Of a stretch of DNA of 64,000 nucleotides, positions 27,082-35,761 are shown in pieces. The position numbers and the translations under genes are program-made. Each line of letters opens with the position of its first letter. The first letter of the stretch is position 1. This stretch comes from Algibacter miyuki (lineage in GTDB: Bacteria > Bacteroidota > Bacteroidia > Flavobacteriales > Flavobacteriaceae). A model generated the notes under the pieces. It ran no database searches, was not told where the DNA came from, and worked only from the letters and a program-made list of their open reading frames with translations. Location of the stretch: the NCBI RefSeq assembly GCF_042427745.1, contig NZ_JBHMFA010000001.1, one strand, 5' to 3'.

Positions 27082-28052
27082 GTGTTTGCGATGTTTTGGT
27101 ATTGCATCCAAGATTTTAATCGTCCAAGATACATTTTAAGGTAGTTTTCTGAAAGAAAAATATTAGACCAATCGAATCTTTGTGCTTGAATACCAAGATA
27201 GAATATAAAAACGGCAAGTCCTGCTTTAGGGAGCAGTTTTAGTTCTTTTTCGGATAATGTGTTTGTTTTTTGATAGCCTTCTAGGAAACTGTCTTTTTTT
27301 ATTTCGTAGATGTTTTTATCGGTTTCTATATGAAATAGTTGTTTGCAGAAATAACCAATATCTAAAATTTGCGAACCATTGCCACAGAAATCGAAGTCGA
27401 ATAAAGTGATGTCGGTTTGGTTGGCAACGCTCATATTATCGTACCAAATATCTAAATGTACGGTGCCTTGTTTTGTGTTTTTAAAATCGGAATCTTGAAA
27501 AGTGGCTTCTATAGTTTTTATGAATTCCATTTCGGGCAAGTCTTCTGAAAAGTATTTGCTTAATTTTTGAAATGGTAATTCGAAAAGTGAGTTTTTATTG
27601 TACTGAATGCGGTTGATGGTTTTGTTTTGGGTAACGCTATGGAATTTCCCCATTAATGCGCCAATGGCGAAACAGGTGTTGTTATCCATAAATCGCATTT
27701 TTTCTCCTTCGGCAAATGAAAATAGCACCGCATGGCGTGTGCCTTCTGGTGCTTCGATATCTTGAATGTAAGTGTTGTTTTTGTCTTTTATTGGGAAAGA
27801 AACACTTAGACCTTGGTTTTTAAGCTGATATAAAAGCGTAATTTCTTCGTTTATTTCGGTTTTTGAACGCCAATTGTAGCAGTAGACTCTGAGTACAAAT
27901 TTGGTGTTTTTATTGGATAAAAAGTAAGTGTGATTCATTCCGGTTCTGAACAAAGTACAGGTGTAACTTTCGTCTAGCTTGTATTGTTTTTTTATGTATA
28001 CCTCTAGCGCTTTCGCGGAAATGGTTGAGGTTGTTACTGGGAATGTGTTCAT
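27078..28052 (-). CDS. SrkA/APH-like small-molecule or protein kinase
   Basis: 324 residues of the aminoglycoside phosphotransferase superfamily, closest in style to SrkA (YihE) and homoserine-kinase-like members. The nucleotide lobe has TKFVLRVYCYNWRS, the catalytic loop is HLDIWYDNM (Asp and Asn present) and the metal motif is DFDFCGNG. The substrate cannot be read from sequence; antibiotic modification is unlikely. The ATGA overlap with the metal ATPase gene shows the two are translated from one message. A 218-base gap with an inverted-repeat element separates it from the binding-protein gene, so it could have its own start of transcription. Confidence 0.8.
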   Translation of the reverse strand: MNTFPVTTSTISAKALEVYIKKQYKLDESYTCTLFRTGMNHTYFLSNKNTKFVLRVYCYNWRSKTEINEEITLLYQLKNQGLSVSFPIKDKNNTYIQDIEAPEGTRHAVLFSFAEGEKMRFMDNNTCFAIGALMGKFHSVTQNKTINRIQYNKNSLFELPFQKLSKYFSEDLPEMEFIKTIEATFQDSDFKNTKQGTVHLDIWYDNMSVANQTDITLFDFDFCGNGSQILDIGYFCKQLFHIETDKNIYEIKKDSFLEGYQKTNTLSEKELKLLPKAGLAVFIFYLGIQAQRFDWSNIFLSENYLKMYLGRLKSWMQYQNIANT

Positions 28053-28123
28053 TTTTTATCGGATATTGGCACTTTATTGATTTGCCAATTTTACTGGTTT
28101 TATACTGAATTTGCGGATGGTTT

Positions 28124-28261
28124 AGCCCTGATAGCAACGGCATCCTTTTTGTGTTTTAATAAATGTGCCTTAACTTTTTAAAAGAAACCTTAATGTTATG
28201 CTTTTTATAGGTTTTTAAAGTTTGCGACACAAAAAGATATAGTGGATAGCAGGATAAGCTT
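28124..28261. repeat. inverted-repeat element inside the metal operon
   Basis: Arms ATCCTTTTTGTGT (28142-28154) and ACACAAAAAGAT (28227-28238) pair with one bulged base, around a 72-base AT-rich centre. Flanks carry AGCCCTGATAGC on the left and GGATAGCAGGATAAGCT on the right, which also resemble each other in reverse complement. I recall similar sequences in other flavobacterial genomes but cannot verify this. No coding potential seen. Confidence 0.55.
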
Positions 28262-28270
28262 CAAAAAAAA

Positions 28271-29176
28271 TTATTTAAGCGCGTTGACGATAGTGTTGAC
28301 GTTGTATTGAAACATGCCGATGTACGTGCCCTCGATAGTGCCTGCGTTGCCGAGCGCATCGGAGTATAACGAGCCGCCAATAGCGACGTTATTGCCTTTG
28401 GAATTTACCGCGGCTTGCAGCGCTTCTATGGTGCGTTTTGGTACGGAACTTTCTACAAAAATGGCCTTGATTTTATTTTCTATGATGAAGGCGGATAGCT
28501 TTTGAACGTCTTGCACGCCGGCTTCTGTTGCGGTAGAAATTCCTTGTAAACCAAGTACTTTAAAACCATAGGCTTTGCCGAAATAGTTAAAAGCATCGTG
28601 CGCTGTTACTAAGATACGTTTGTCTTCTGGCAGGGTTGCGATGGTGCTTTTAATGTTGGCTTTTAAGGCTTTTAATTGTGTAATATAGGCGGTGCTGTTG
28701 GCTTGAAAAATTTCCTTTTTTTCGGGAAGGGCGTCGGATAAAGTATTGGCAACGTATTGGGTAATTTGTATCCAGTAATCGGTGTTGAACCAAATGTGCG
28801 GATCGTAATTAGAGGCGAAATATTCGGAGCCAATAAGTGTTTTTTTATCTAAAGCATCGGAAAGTGCAACGGTTTTTATGTTGCGCATTTTCTCGAAAAC
28901 TTCTACAAGTTTGCCTTCTAGGTGTAGGCCGTTGTAAAAAATAATATCGGCATTGGCGAGCTTTGTGACGTCGCCCTCACTGGCTTTATATAAATGCGGA
29001 TCGACGCCACTGCCCATTAAACCTTCTAGATTAACATGGTCTCCAGCGATGTTTTTTACCAAATCGGTAATCATGGATGTTGTGGTGACAATGTTAAGTT
29101 TATTGTTGTTTTTTTTCTCGTCTTTGCAATTGAAAACAATGAGGCTGACAAGAAGTATGTAGGTGTATTTTTTCAT
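28271..29176 (-). CDS. metal-binding lipoprotein of the ABC transporter (TroA/ZnuA-like)
   Basis: 301 residues. A lipoprotein signal with Cys17 (LIVFNC) anchors it in the membrane. Cluster A-I binding-protein ligands are visible: His in GVDPHLYK, His in YDPHIWF, His in VTAHDAFNYFG and Asp in SDALGNAG. There is no His-rich loop of the ZnuA kind, which leans toward a TroA-type Mn/Zn/Fe role. Lies 38 bases after the TonB receptor gene and upstream of the kinase, ATPase and permease genes. It should hand metal from the periplasm to the permeases. Confidence 0.92.
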   Translation of the reverse strand: MKKYTYILLVSLIVFNCKDEKKNNNKLNIVTTTSMITDLVKNIAGDHVNLEGLMGSGVDPHLYKASEGDVTKLANADIIFYNGLHLEGKLVEVFEKMRNIKTVALSDALDKKTLIGSEYFASNYDPHIWFNTDYWIQITQYVANTLSDALPEKKEIFQANSTAYITQLKALKANIKSTIATLPEDKRILVTAHDAFNYFGKAYGFKVLGLQGISTATEAGVQDVQKLSAFIIENKIKAIFVESSVPKRTIEALQAAVNSKGNNVAIGGSLYSDALGNAGTIEGTYIGMFQYNVNTIVNALK

Positions 29177-29214
29177 GAATTTTAATTTTTGTGAAATTAC
29201 TAAAAAGCAATTAA

Positions 29215-31464
29215 TTATCTCAATGAATATCTTAAACCTAAAAAGGCTCTAATTCCTTGGTTGGGTGCGTAAACATAAGTTGGGTCGAAGGTTAATCCGT
29301 AAGGGTTGTTTTGGGTTACTTGTGCATTGCCATTATTATCGAAAGTAACATCTTTATCGAAAGGATCGTTTGCTCTGGCTATAATAAATGGATTTCCCTT
29401 GTTTGGTGTCCAGTTTAATAGGTTTTTAACACCTCCGTAAATTTCTACATTTTCAATACCATCGAAAGTTAATTGTATGTTTTGTATGCTCCAAACGGGT
29501 GAGTTTTGACTTCTAGGATCTAAATCGCTTAACAAAGGCAAGCGCATGGGGCCGTAAATATTACCAGTATAATCTACTGATAGATTGTATTTGTAATTTT
29601 TATAGGTTGCTGCCCAGGTTCCGGTGAAATTTTCGGTGAGTATTTGGCGTTCTTTTATGTCGTTTTCTGTTTGCGATACATCTTGAATTGTAGCCCCAAC
29701 AAGAAGTTTAACGCCACTTGTTATTATAGCGTCTAGATTAGCGCTTATGCCTTTTGTTACCGCTTTACCGTCTAAATTATCATATATAATTTGGTTGGGG
29801 TTGGTGTCGTAATCTGGTAAAATTAAATTTGAAAAATGTGTGTACCATGCCGAAACATCTAAACCGATAATGGCGCCTGATTTTGTGTAGAATTTTTTAA
29901 GATAATTTAGATTTACGTTGATGGAGCGTTCGGGTTTTAGTTCTTCGGAAATTATTACATCTCTGGCTCCGGTAAGTGCCGCGTGCTCTTCGGTAAAAAT
30001 ATTAACCACTCTAAAACCTGATCCGGCATTTACTCTAAAAACATCATCGGGTGTTGGTTTAAATTTATACGCAATTCTTGGTGTGAATATATTGCCATGT
30101 CTTTTATCATAATCGTATCGAGCGCCTAATAGTAAGGTGTTTTTTAGGCTTAGTTTTATTTCGTCTTGGGCAAAAAGGGAAGGAATAATCACTTCGTCGG
30201 CGGTTAATGTGGCAGGTGTACTGTCATTATAATAGTTATATCTTGCGGCAGCTCCAAAAAGTAAATCGTGGTTTTTAAGCGGTTTATCCCAAGTAAATTG
30301 ACCAAAACCTATGCGTTGTTGGGCTAGAAAAGCTGTGTCTCCATAAACTGAATTTTGATCGTGATCTGTGTATGAAAATTGAAACATCACCTTTTCCTTA
30401 ATGGGTAATTGATATTTACCTAAAAGTTCTCCACGCTTAGTGTAAATGCTTTCTCCGTAGATTTCATTTCCACCTCTAAAATCGGAGGTCCATTGCATGT
30501 CTCCGCCCCAACGATCTTCGTAAAATACTCGTCCGGCCAAAGAGAAGACTCTATTTTCTTTACGTTTAAAATTCCATTTTTGAAATACTGATATTCTATT
30601 CTGAAGGGTTAAATCGGTAAAATTATCGCCATTGTTATCAATAGGATTGTTGTAGTTAAAGTAGTTAACACCAAAAAGTAAATTGGCTTTTTTCCCAACT
30701 TTAGTATTGAAACCTAGATCTAAATTAATTTCTCCCCAACCTGTTGCGTAGCTATCCGCAAAGAAGCGTGGTGCGTTTTCGGGTAGTTTTGTAATAATAT
30801 TAATTAAGCCACCAACAGCTTCACTTCCGTAAAGAGATGATGCTGGACCTTTTACAATTTCAATTTGTTCTATTAAAGAATTTGGAATTCCAGACAAGCC
30901 ATAAACCGTAGAAAGTCCGCTAACGATAGGCATGCCATCTATTAAAACTAAGGTATATGGCCCTTCTAAACCATTGATGTGAATATCTCCCGTATTACAA
31001 ACATTGCAATTTATTTGCGGGCGTACACCGTTTACGTTTTGCAATGCTTCAAAAATATTTGGAGTAGGATTCTTTTTTAGAAATGCGGTAGAATACACTT
31101 CTACGGGTACAGGACTGTCCAACCTAGAAACGGATTTTAAGGTTCCTGTAACCACAATTTCATCTAATATTTCAGATTCTGGTAAATCGAAATTTATAGT
31201 AATATCGTCTGATTTCGATACTGTTATTGTTGTTCTTTGTGTTTGATATCCTGTAAATGATGCAGTAATGGTGTGCTTTCCTTGAGGTATGTTTTTAATA
31301 CTAAATACACCGTCATCATTAGAAACTGAGCCTTTTTGAGTTCCTTTTAAATATACATTTACATAAGGTAATGCATCGCCATCTGTGGTTGTTATCCCTG
31401 TTATGGTTTGTGCGCTTATTGTGAAGCTTAATAGATAAAAAAGAGTAAATATTAGAGTTCTCAT
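29215..31464 (-). CDS. TonB-dependent receptor of the metal-uptake operon
   Basis: 749 residues. Signal peptide 1-18 (SFTISAQ), carboxypeptidase-regulatory-like domain about 20-105, plug domain with NCNVCNTGDIHINGLEG and VKGPASSLYGSEAVGG, and a C-terminal barrel ending LGLRYSLR. The two Cys in CNVC are unusual in an exported protein. It is the first gene of the block, divergent from the DtxR-type regulator, and should bring metal or a metal complex across the outer membrane. The ATG at 31464 begins a normal signal peptide and is preferred to the ORF start six codons upstream. Confidence 0.92.
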   Translation of the reverse strand: MRTLIFTLFYLLSFTISAQTITGITTTDGDALPYVNVYLKGTQKGSVSNDDGVFSIKNIPQGKHTITASFTGYQTQRTTITVSKSDDITINFDLPESEILDEIVVTGTLKSVSRLDSPVPVEVYSTAFLKKNPTPNIFEALQNVNGVRPQINCNVCNTGDIHINGLEGPYTLVLIDGMPIVSGLSTVYGLSGIPNSLIEQIEIVKGPASSLYGSEAVGGLINIITKLPENAPRFFADSYATGWGEINLDLGFNTKVGKKANLLFGVNYFNYNNPIDNNGDNFTDLTLQNRISVFQKWNFKRKENRVFSLAGRVFYEDRWGGDMQWTSDFRGGNEIYGESIYTKRGELLGKYQLPIKEKVMFQFSYTDHDQNSVYGDTAFLAQQRIGFGQFTWDKPLKNHDLLFGAAARYNYYNDSTPATLTADEVIIPSLFAQDEIKLSLKNTLLLGARYDYDKRHGNIFTPRIAYKFKPTPDDVFRVNAGSGFRVVNIFTEEHAALTGARDVIISEELKPERSINVNLNYLKKFYTKSGAIIGLDVSAWYTHFSNLILPDYDTNPNQIIYDNLDGKAVTKGISANLDAIITSGVKLLVGATIQDVSQTENDIKERQILTENFTGTWAATYKNYKYNLSVDYTGNIYGPMRLPLLSDLDPRSQNSPVWSIQNIQLTFDGIENVEIYGGVKNLLNWTPNKGNPFIIARANDPFDKDVTFDNNGNAQVTQNNPYGLTFDPTYVYAPNQGIRAFLGLRYSLR

Positions 31465-31479
31465 GTTTTTTATTTTTGA

Positions 31480-31544
31480 CAAATATAAAAATATTTTTAG
31501 GTTAGTCTAAAAATATTTTTAATCTTTTAATTATTATATATTTG
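31480..31544. promoter_or_regulatory. divergent promoters with DtxR/MntR-type operator
   Basis: A perfect inverted repeat occupies 31487-31520: 14-base arms around GTTAGT. Its core, TTTTAGGTTAGTCTAAAA (31495-31512), resembles published DtxR-family boxes whose left half is TTAGGTTAG. On each side lies an identical -7 element TATATTTG: 31537-31544 for the regulator gene, and 31487-31480 on the minus strand for the TonB receptor gene. The palindrome covers the expected -33 regions of both, so one bound dimer could repress both directions. Confidence 0.8.
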
Positions 31545-31566
31545 TGGTATCTCTAAAAAAAGTATT

Positions 31567-32223
31567 ATGGTTACCCTCACGGAAGAAAATTATATTAAAG
31601 CGATTTATCACTTAGGTAAGCGAGGTGAAAATAATGTAAGTACAAATGCCATTGCGAAAGAGATGGAAACAAAGGCGTCTTCTGTGACAGATATGGTTAA
31701 AAAACTTTCTGAAAAAGGTTATGCCGATTATAAAAAATATCAAGGTGTTACATTAACTAAACAAGGGAAGCTAATAGCGGTTAATATTGTTAGGAAGCAC
31801 CGGTTATGGGAAGTGTTTTTATCTGAAAAGTTAAATTTTTCTTGGGATGAAATTCATGATGTTGCCGAGCAGTTGGAGCATATAAAATCGGATAAACTGA
31901 TTAAACAGTTGGATGCATTTTTAGAGTATCCGTCTCACGATCCGCATGGAGATCCAATTCCAGATGAGAATGGGAAAATACAGAGCATTGATAAAATATT
32001 ATTATCTCAAGCGAAAGTAGATAGTGTTTGTATTTGTGTTGGTGTTAAAGATTCTTCTTCAGAATTTTTGAAGTATTTAGATAAGCATAATATTGCTTTA
32101 GGAACGGAGTTAAAAGTGACTCACAAGGAGCCTTTTGATAATTCGGTAACTATTATTATAGACAATTCAGAATTTATTGTTTCTAACATTATAGCTAATA
32201 ATTTGTTCGTTAAGCTAGGGTAG
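31567..32223 (+). CDS. mntR: DtxR/MntR-family metal-dependent repressor
   Basis: 218 residues. N-terminal winged helix (about 1-60) with NYIKAIYHLG and TKASSVTDMVKKLSEKG recognition helix; dimerisation and metal domain about 65-140 with RKHRLWEVFL, EQLEHIKSDKL and SHDPHGDPIP; C-terminal FeoA/SH3-like domain about 150-218. Family members bind Mn or Fe and repress uptake genes. The divergent metal-uptake operon and the palindrome between them make it the probable regulator of both. Whether the co-repressor is Mn, Fe or Zn cannot be told; the symbol reflects the common flavobacterial naming. Confidence 0.87.
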   Translation: MVTLTEENYIKAIYHLGKRGENNVSTNAIAKEMETKASSVTDMVKKLSEKGYADYKKYQGVTLTKQGKLIAVNIVRKHRLWEVFLSEKLNFSWDEIHDVAEQLEHIKSDKLIKQLDAFLEYPSHDPHGDPIPDENGKIQSIDKILLSQAKVDSVCICVGVKDSSSEFLKYLDKHNIALGTELKVTHKEPFDNSVTIIIDNSEFIVSNIIANNLFVKLG

Positions 32224-32240
32224 TTGTTAAGTATAATGTA

Positions 32241-32282
32241 AAAAAAACGCGATTTGTAGTTGTTTACAAATCGCGTTTTTTT
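32241..32282. terminator. bidirectional terminator between mntR-type gene and DUF1080 gene
   Basis: Perfect 18-base inverted repeat: arms 32241-32258 and 32265-32282 around GTTGTT, with an ACGCGATTTGTA stem and A/T runs on both outer ends. Suits both convergent genes. Confidence 0.9.
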
Positions 32283-32299
32283 GTTAGGAGCTTTTTGAA

Positions 32300-33175
32300 T
32301 TACGCCTTAAAATTTACTTTTTTTCTGATTTTTTTAGGAAACTTTTTTATCGGTGTTAAGGTGAGGTTTTTATAATAACATTCAGCAGCTTCCGATTGGA
32401 TTTGAATTTGCCCTTTGTCTAAAATTTCGCCTTTATCATTTTTGGCATTTTCAACAACCATAACTACATGGCCGTTTACCATGTGAACAGCATTATTTTC
32501 TACCACATAAATTTCTAGAAGATTCCACTCGCCATGAGGAACATCATGTTCTGAGCCTGCGTTAATATAGCTGTCTCCAACAAAATAAGCATCAGAATTT
32601 GGATTGAATTTTTTAGATTCTCCTCTAATATCAGCCGTTGGTTTGCCTCTTTTAGGTTTTGCAGTACCGCCACCTAATGGAATAAAATCGCCTAAATCGG
32701 TTTCTTGTACTTGGTATTCTAAAGATGTTTTCCAGGTTTTCCAAAAAGCACCGTGTTCTCCATAGCAATGGTATAGTATGCCGCTATCGCGTTTGGCATC
32801 TAATCGAGGTTCCCATTTTTTATCGCCCCATTTAAATAAAGTGCTTAAGTGGTAGTTTTCGTAATCTTTTATTGTGCTTATGCAGCCTAAGATTTCGCCA
32901 CTTATATTTAATATTAATTCGTTGTTTTCTTCGGTTACCGTAAAAACATCTTTAATGTCGTTATTTAATCCTAAAGCTGTGCCGTTATGTACATTGCTAG
33001 ATTGGTAAGTGTTTTCTGGTAAATCGGTAACGGTGGTGTGTGGAACCCCGATCCAAACCTCAAATTGGCTCAGGTTTTTGTCTAATAAATCAATGGTTTT
33101 TCCTTTTTTTTGAGCGAAGCCCACAAAGGTTGAAAATGTGAATAGTAGTAAAGTGTACTTTAGTTTAGAATGCAT
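32300..33175 (-). CDS. exported DUF1080 (3-keto-disaccharide hydrolase-like) protein
   Basis: 291 residues with signal peptide about 1-21 (TFVGFAQ). DUF1080 is a concanavalin-like beta-sandwich seen in secreted glycan-active proteins; typical pieces here are NYHLSTLFKWGDKKWEP, RDSGILYHCYGEHG and GEWNLLEIYVV. Some relatives hydrolyse 3-keto-glycosides. No partner dehydrogenase or sugar locus is adjacent, so the substrate is open. Single gene, convergent with the regulator gene and upstream of the feo genes' 3' end on the same strand. Confidence 0.82.
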   Translation of the reverse strand: MHSKLKYTLLLFTFSTFVGFAQKKGKTIDLLDKNLSQFEVWIGVPHTTVTDLPENTYQSSNVHNGTALGLNNDIKDVFTVTEENNELILNISGEILGCISTIKDYENYHLSTLFKWGDKKWEPRLDAKRDSGILYHCYGEHGAFWKTWKTSLEYQVQETDLGDFIPLGGGTAKPKRGKPTADIRGESKKFNPNSDAYFVGDSYINAGSEHDVPHGEWNLLEIYVVENNAVHMVNGHVVMVVENAKNDKGEILDKGQIQIQSEAAECYYKNLTLTPIKKFPKKIRKKVNFKA

Positions 33176-33248
33176 TTGGTTGTATTTAGTTTATCCAAAT
33201 ATAGAGGTTTTCTTATAGTTTGATAAACTTTTTTACAATCTTACCGTG

Positions 33249-33386
33249 TTAATGGCAGCCACAGCCATCATCGCCACCACATGCTTTTTTAGCATTCGGT
33301 TTTTTGATAAAGTATTTTTTTACTAGAAATGCTACCGCTAAAATCATAGCGGTGAAAACTAATATATTTTGAATAATTGTGTTCAT
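33249..33386 (-). CDS. FeoB-associated Cys-rich membrane peptide
   Basis: 45 residues, too short for most ORF calls. One membrane helix (about 4-22, NILVFTAMILAVAFLV), a basic KKYFIKKPNAKK stretch, and a C-terminal metal-binding-like end ACGGDDGCGCH. Located 12 bases after the feoB stop on the same strand. This is the usual form of the FeoB-associated Cys-rich protein, comparable to FeoC-like partners of the ferrous iron importer. Its role (metal sensing, or contact with FeoB) is inferred. Confidence 0.85.
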   Translation of the reverse strand: MNTIIQNILVFTAMILAVAFLVKKYFIKKPNAKKACGGDDGCGCH

Positions 33387-33398
33387 GTGTTTTAAGTT

Positions 33399-35498
33399 TT
33401 ATTTCAGAAGTTGAAAAGCGATTAAAGCAGTAATGTAAGCAATTAACGTCATAATTACTAATTGCCAAATAGGCCATTTCCAGCTGTTAGTTTCACGTTT
33501 TACAACAGCTAATGTGCTCATACATTGCATGGCGAAAGCGTAAAATAAAAGTAATGAAACTCCTGATGCTAGAGTGAATAAAGGGCCGCCTAAAACGGGA
33601 TTCACTTCTTTTGCCATTCTATTTTTTATGGTGTCTTCATCATCATTTCCAACGCTATAAATGGTTGCTAAGGTGCCTACGAAAACTTCACGAGCTGCAA
33701 AACTACTTACAATAGCGATACCAATTTTCCAGTCGTAACCTAATGGTCTGATGGCAGGTTCAATGGCGTGGCCAGCAATTCCTATAAAGGAATGTTCTAA
33801 TTTATGCGATGCTATTTTTTGTTGTAATTCTTCTTCTGATAGGTTATTTGATGCATTTTTGGTCGTGATAATTTCTTCAGCATTATTGAAGTTTTCACCA
33901 GGGCCATAAGAGGCTAGAAACCAAAGCACGATGGAAATGGCTAAAATAATTTTACCGGCACCAAAAATAAACGACTTCGTTTTTTCGATTACCGTTAGTG
34001 CTACATTTTTTAAAAGCGGTAATTTGTAGTTGGGCATTTCAACCACAAAAAACGACTTGTTTTTTATTTTTAGAATTTTATTTAAAATGTATGCTGAAAT
34101 AACTGCGGAAGCAAAACCGAGTAAATACAGTAACATTAAAGTTAAGGCTTGGTAACCTAAACCTAAAAATCGACCTTCTGGAATAACTAGCGAAATTATA
34201 ATTAAATATACCGGTAATCGTGCTGAACAGGTCGTGAATGGTGTTACCAAAATAGTAATTAAACGCTCTTTCCAGCTTTCGATATTTCGGGTGGCCATAA
34301 TAGCAGGAATGGCACATGCAGTACCTGAAATTAAGGGAACAACACTTTTTCCGCTAAGTCCAAAACGGCGCATCACACGATCCATTAAAAACACAACACG
34401 ACTCATATATCCACTTTCTTCAAGTATGGCAATGAATAGGAATAAAAAGGCAATTTGCGGAATAAAAATAACAATACCGCCAAGCCCGGAAATGATACCT
34501 TCGGCTAATAAATTGGTAAATGCGCCAGCTGGTAATGTGGTTTTAACCCATTCACTTAATGATGCAAAAGCACCATCGATCCAATCCATTGGGATGCTCG
34601 ACCAATCGTAAATGGCTTGAAAAATGGTTAATAAAATGAAAAAGAAAATAACATAACCCCAAATTTTATGGGTTAAAATTTTATCTAGCTTTGCTCGTAA
34701 ATCTTTGGCTTGCGAAGCATCAATAGTTAATCCTTTTTTAAGAATGTTGTTTATGTATTGGTAGCGTTTAATGGTTTCTCGTTGTTGTAACCGTTTTAAA
34801 TCGCCTTTAGTTTTTGTTTTAAAACTGGTAATGGCATCAATTTCATTTCTATCGGTTTTTCCGAAGTTTACATCTTGCGTAATCACCAACCAAAGTTTGT
34901 AGTTTAATTGGTTTGGAAAGGCTTTTTTTAGAGCATCGAAGTAAGGTTTATCTATATCTGATAAATCTAGACAAGGTGTTGCTGGGATTTCTTTGTAGTT
35001 AGCAATAAGTTGTTTTAAGTTTTCTAAACCTTGCTTTTTGCGGGTGCTTATTAAGGCTACTTTAGTTTGAAATTGTTCTTCTAGGTAATCAATATCTAAT
35101 GAAATCCCTTTGTAACTCATTCTGTCGGCCATATTAATGACTAGAATGGTTGGGATTTGTAAATCTTTAATTTGGGTGAAAATTAGCAGGTTTCGCTTTA
35201 GGTTTTCAACATCGGAAACCACAACTGCGATATCTGGAAAATCTTTATCGTTTTTATTTAAAAGCAGTTCTATAACTACGTTTTCATCTAGCGACGAGGC
35301 GTTTAAACTGTAAGTTCCGGGTAAATCTATAACGTGTGCTTTAACGCCACGAGGAAGTTTGCAAATACCTTCTTTTTTTTCAACCGTGATGCCTGGGTAA
35401 TTTCCAACTTTTTGGTTTAAACCGGTTAAGGCGTTAAATACTGAGGTTTTTCCAGTGTTCGGGTTGCCTATTAAAGCGACGTTTATTTGCTTACTCAT
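33399..35498 (-). CDS. feoB: ferrous iron transporter FeoB
   Basis: 699 residues. N-terminal G domain: P-loop GNPNTGKTS (11-19), DLPGTYSL (G3), NMADR-type G4 motif, then the membrane region with two Gate motifs and nucleoside-transporter-like repeats, including SGTACAIPAIMATRN and ILVTPFTTCSARLPVY. It imports Fe(II) across the inner membrane. The feoA gene overlaps its start by 8 bases, and the Cys-rich peptide follows. Domain order and length are normal; FeoA is not fused to it. Confidence 0.96.
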   Translation of the reverse strand: MSKQINVALIGNPNTGKTSVFNALTGLNQKVGNYPGITVEKKEGICKLPRGVKAHVIDLPGTYSLNASSLDENVVIELLLNKNDKDFPDIAVVVSDVENLKRNLLIFTQIKDLQIPTILVINMADRMSYKGISLDIDYLEEQFQTKVALISTRKKQGLENLKQLIANYKEIPATPCLDLSDIDKPYFDALKKAFPNQLNYKLWLVITQDVNFGKTDRNEIDAITSFKTKTKGDLKRLQQRETIKRYQYINNILKKGLTIDASQAKDLRAKLDKILTHKIWGYVIFFFILLTIFQAIYDWSSIPMDWIDGAFASLSEWVKTTLPAGAFTNLLAEGIISGLGGIVIFIPQIAFLFLFIAILEESGYMSRVVFLMDRVMRRFGLSGKSVVPLISGTACAIPAIMATRNIESWKERLITILVTPFTTCSARLPVYLIIISLVIPEGRFLGLGYQALTLMLLYLLGFASAVISAYILNKILKIKNKSFFVVEMPNYKLPLLKNVALTVIEKTKSFIFGAGKIILAISIVLWFLASYGPGENFNNAEEIITTKNASNNLSEEELQQKIASHKLEHSFIGIAGHAIEPAIRPLGYDWKIGIAIVSSFAAREVFVGTLATIYSVGNDDEDTIKNRMAKEVNPVLGGPLFTLASGVSLLLFYAFAMQCMSTLAVVKRETNSWKWPIWQLVIMTLIAYITALIAFQLLK

Positions 35499-35727
35499 GC
35501 GTTACTTTTTCAATTAAAATATGCGAAGCTGTTTCTTTTCTAATAGCTACATGCGACCCGTTAATGTTTAAATACATTGGGTCTTGAAATGGCGCAAGTT
35601 GAATTAATTCTACCGAATTTCCAGGTAAGCAGCCCATTTCTAAGAGTTTTAGAGGGATGTGAATAGACGAAACATCTGTAATTACAGCGTGTTCGCCCCG
35701 TTTTAAATGTGCTAAAGTATCTTGCAA
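35491..35727 (-). CDS. feoA: FeoA domain protein, TTG start
   Basis: 78 residues, SH3-like FeoA fold: LKRGEHAVITDVS, KLLEMGCLPGNSVELIQLAPF, GSHVAIRKETASHILIE. It is thought to modulate FeoB. No ATG is available: an in-frame stop occurs three codons upstream of the TTG at 35727, and the next Met is far inside the domain, so TTG is the likely start. The ORF overlaps feoB by 8 bases. A TACTTTTG element 26 bases upstream fits a promoter. Confidence 0.92.
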   Translation of the reverse strand: MQDTLAHLKRGEHAVITDVSSIHIPLKLLEMGCLPGNSVELIQLAPFQDPMYLNINGSHVAIRKETASHILIEKVTHE

Positions 35728-35753
35728 GCTTATTTAGATTGAGTTTAAAGAAG

Positions 35754-35761
35754 CAAAAGTA
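35754..35761 (-). promoter_or_regulatory. -7 element of the feoAB promoter
   Basis: On the minus strand this reads TACTTTTG, matching TAnnTTTG, 26 bases before the feoA TTG. Between it and the start, 35733-35749 reads TTTAGATTGAGTTTAAA, an imperfect palindrome loosely like the metal-repressor box at 31495-31512. Confidence 0.45.

Noticed and set aside
27078..28052. Aminoglycoside resistance gene
   Set aside because: The fold is shared, but motifs and operon context fit SrkA-like kinases better than antibiotic phosphotransferases.
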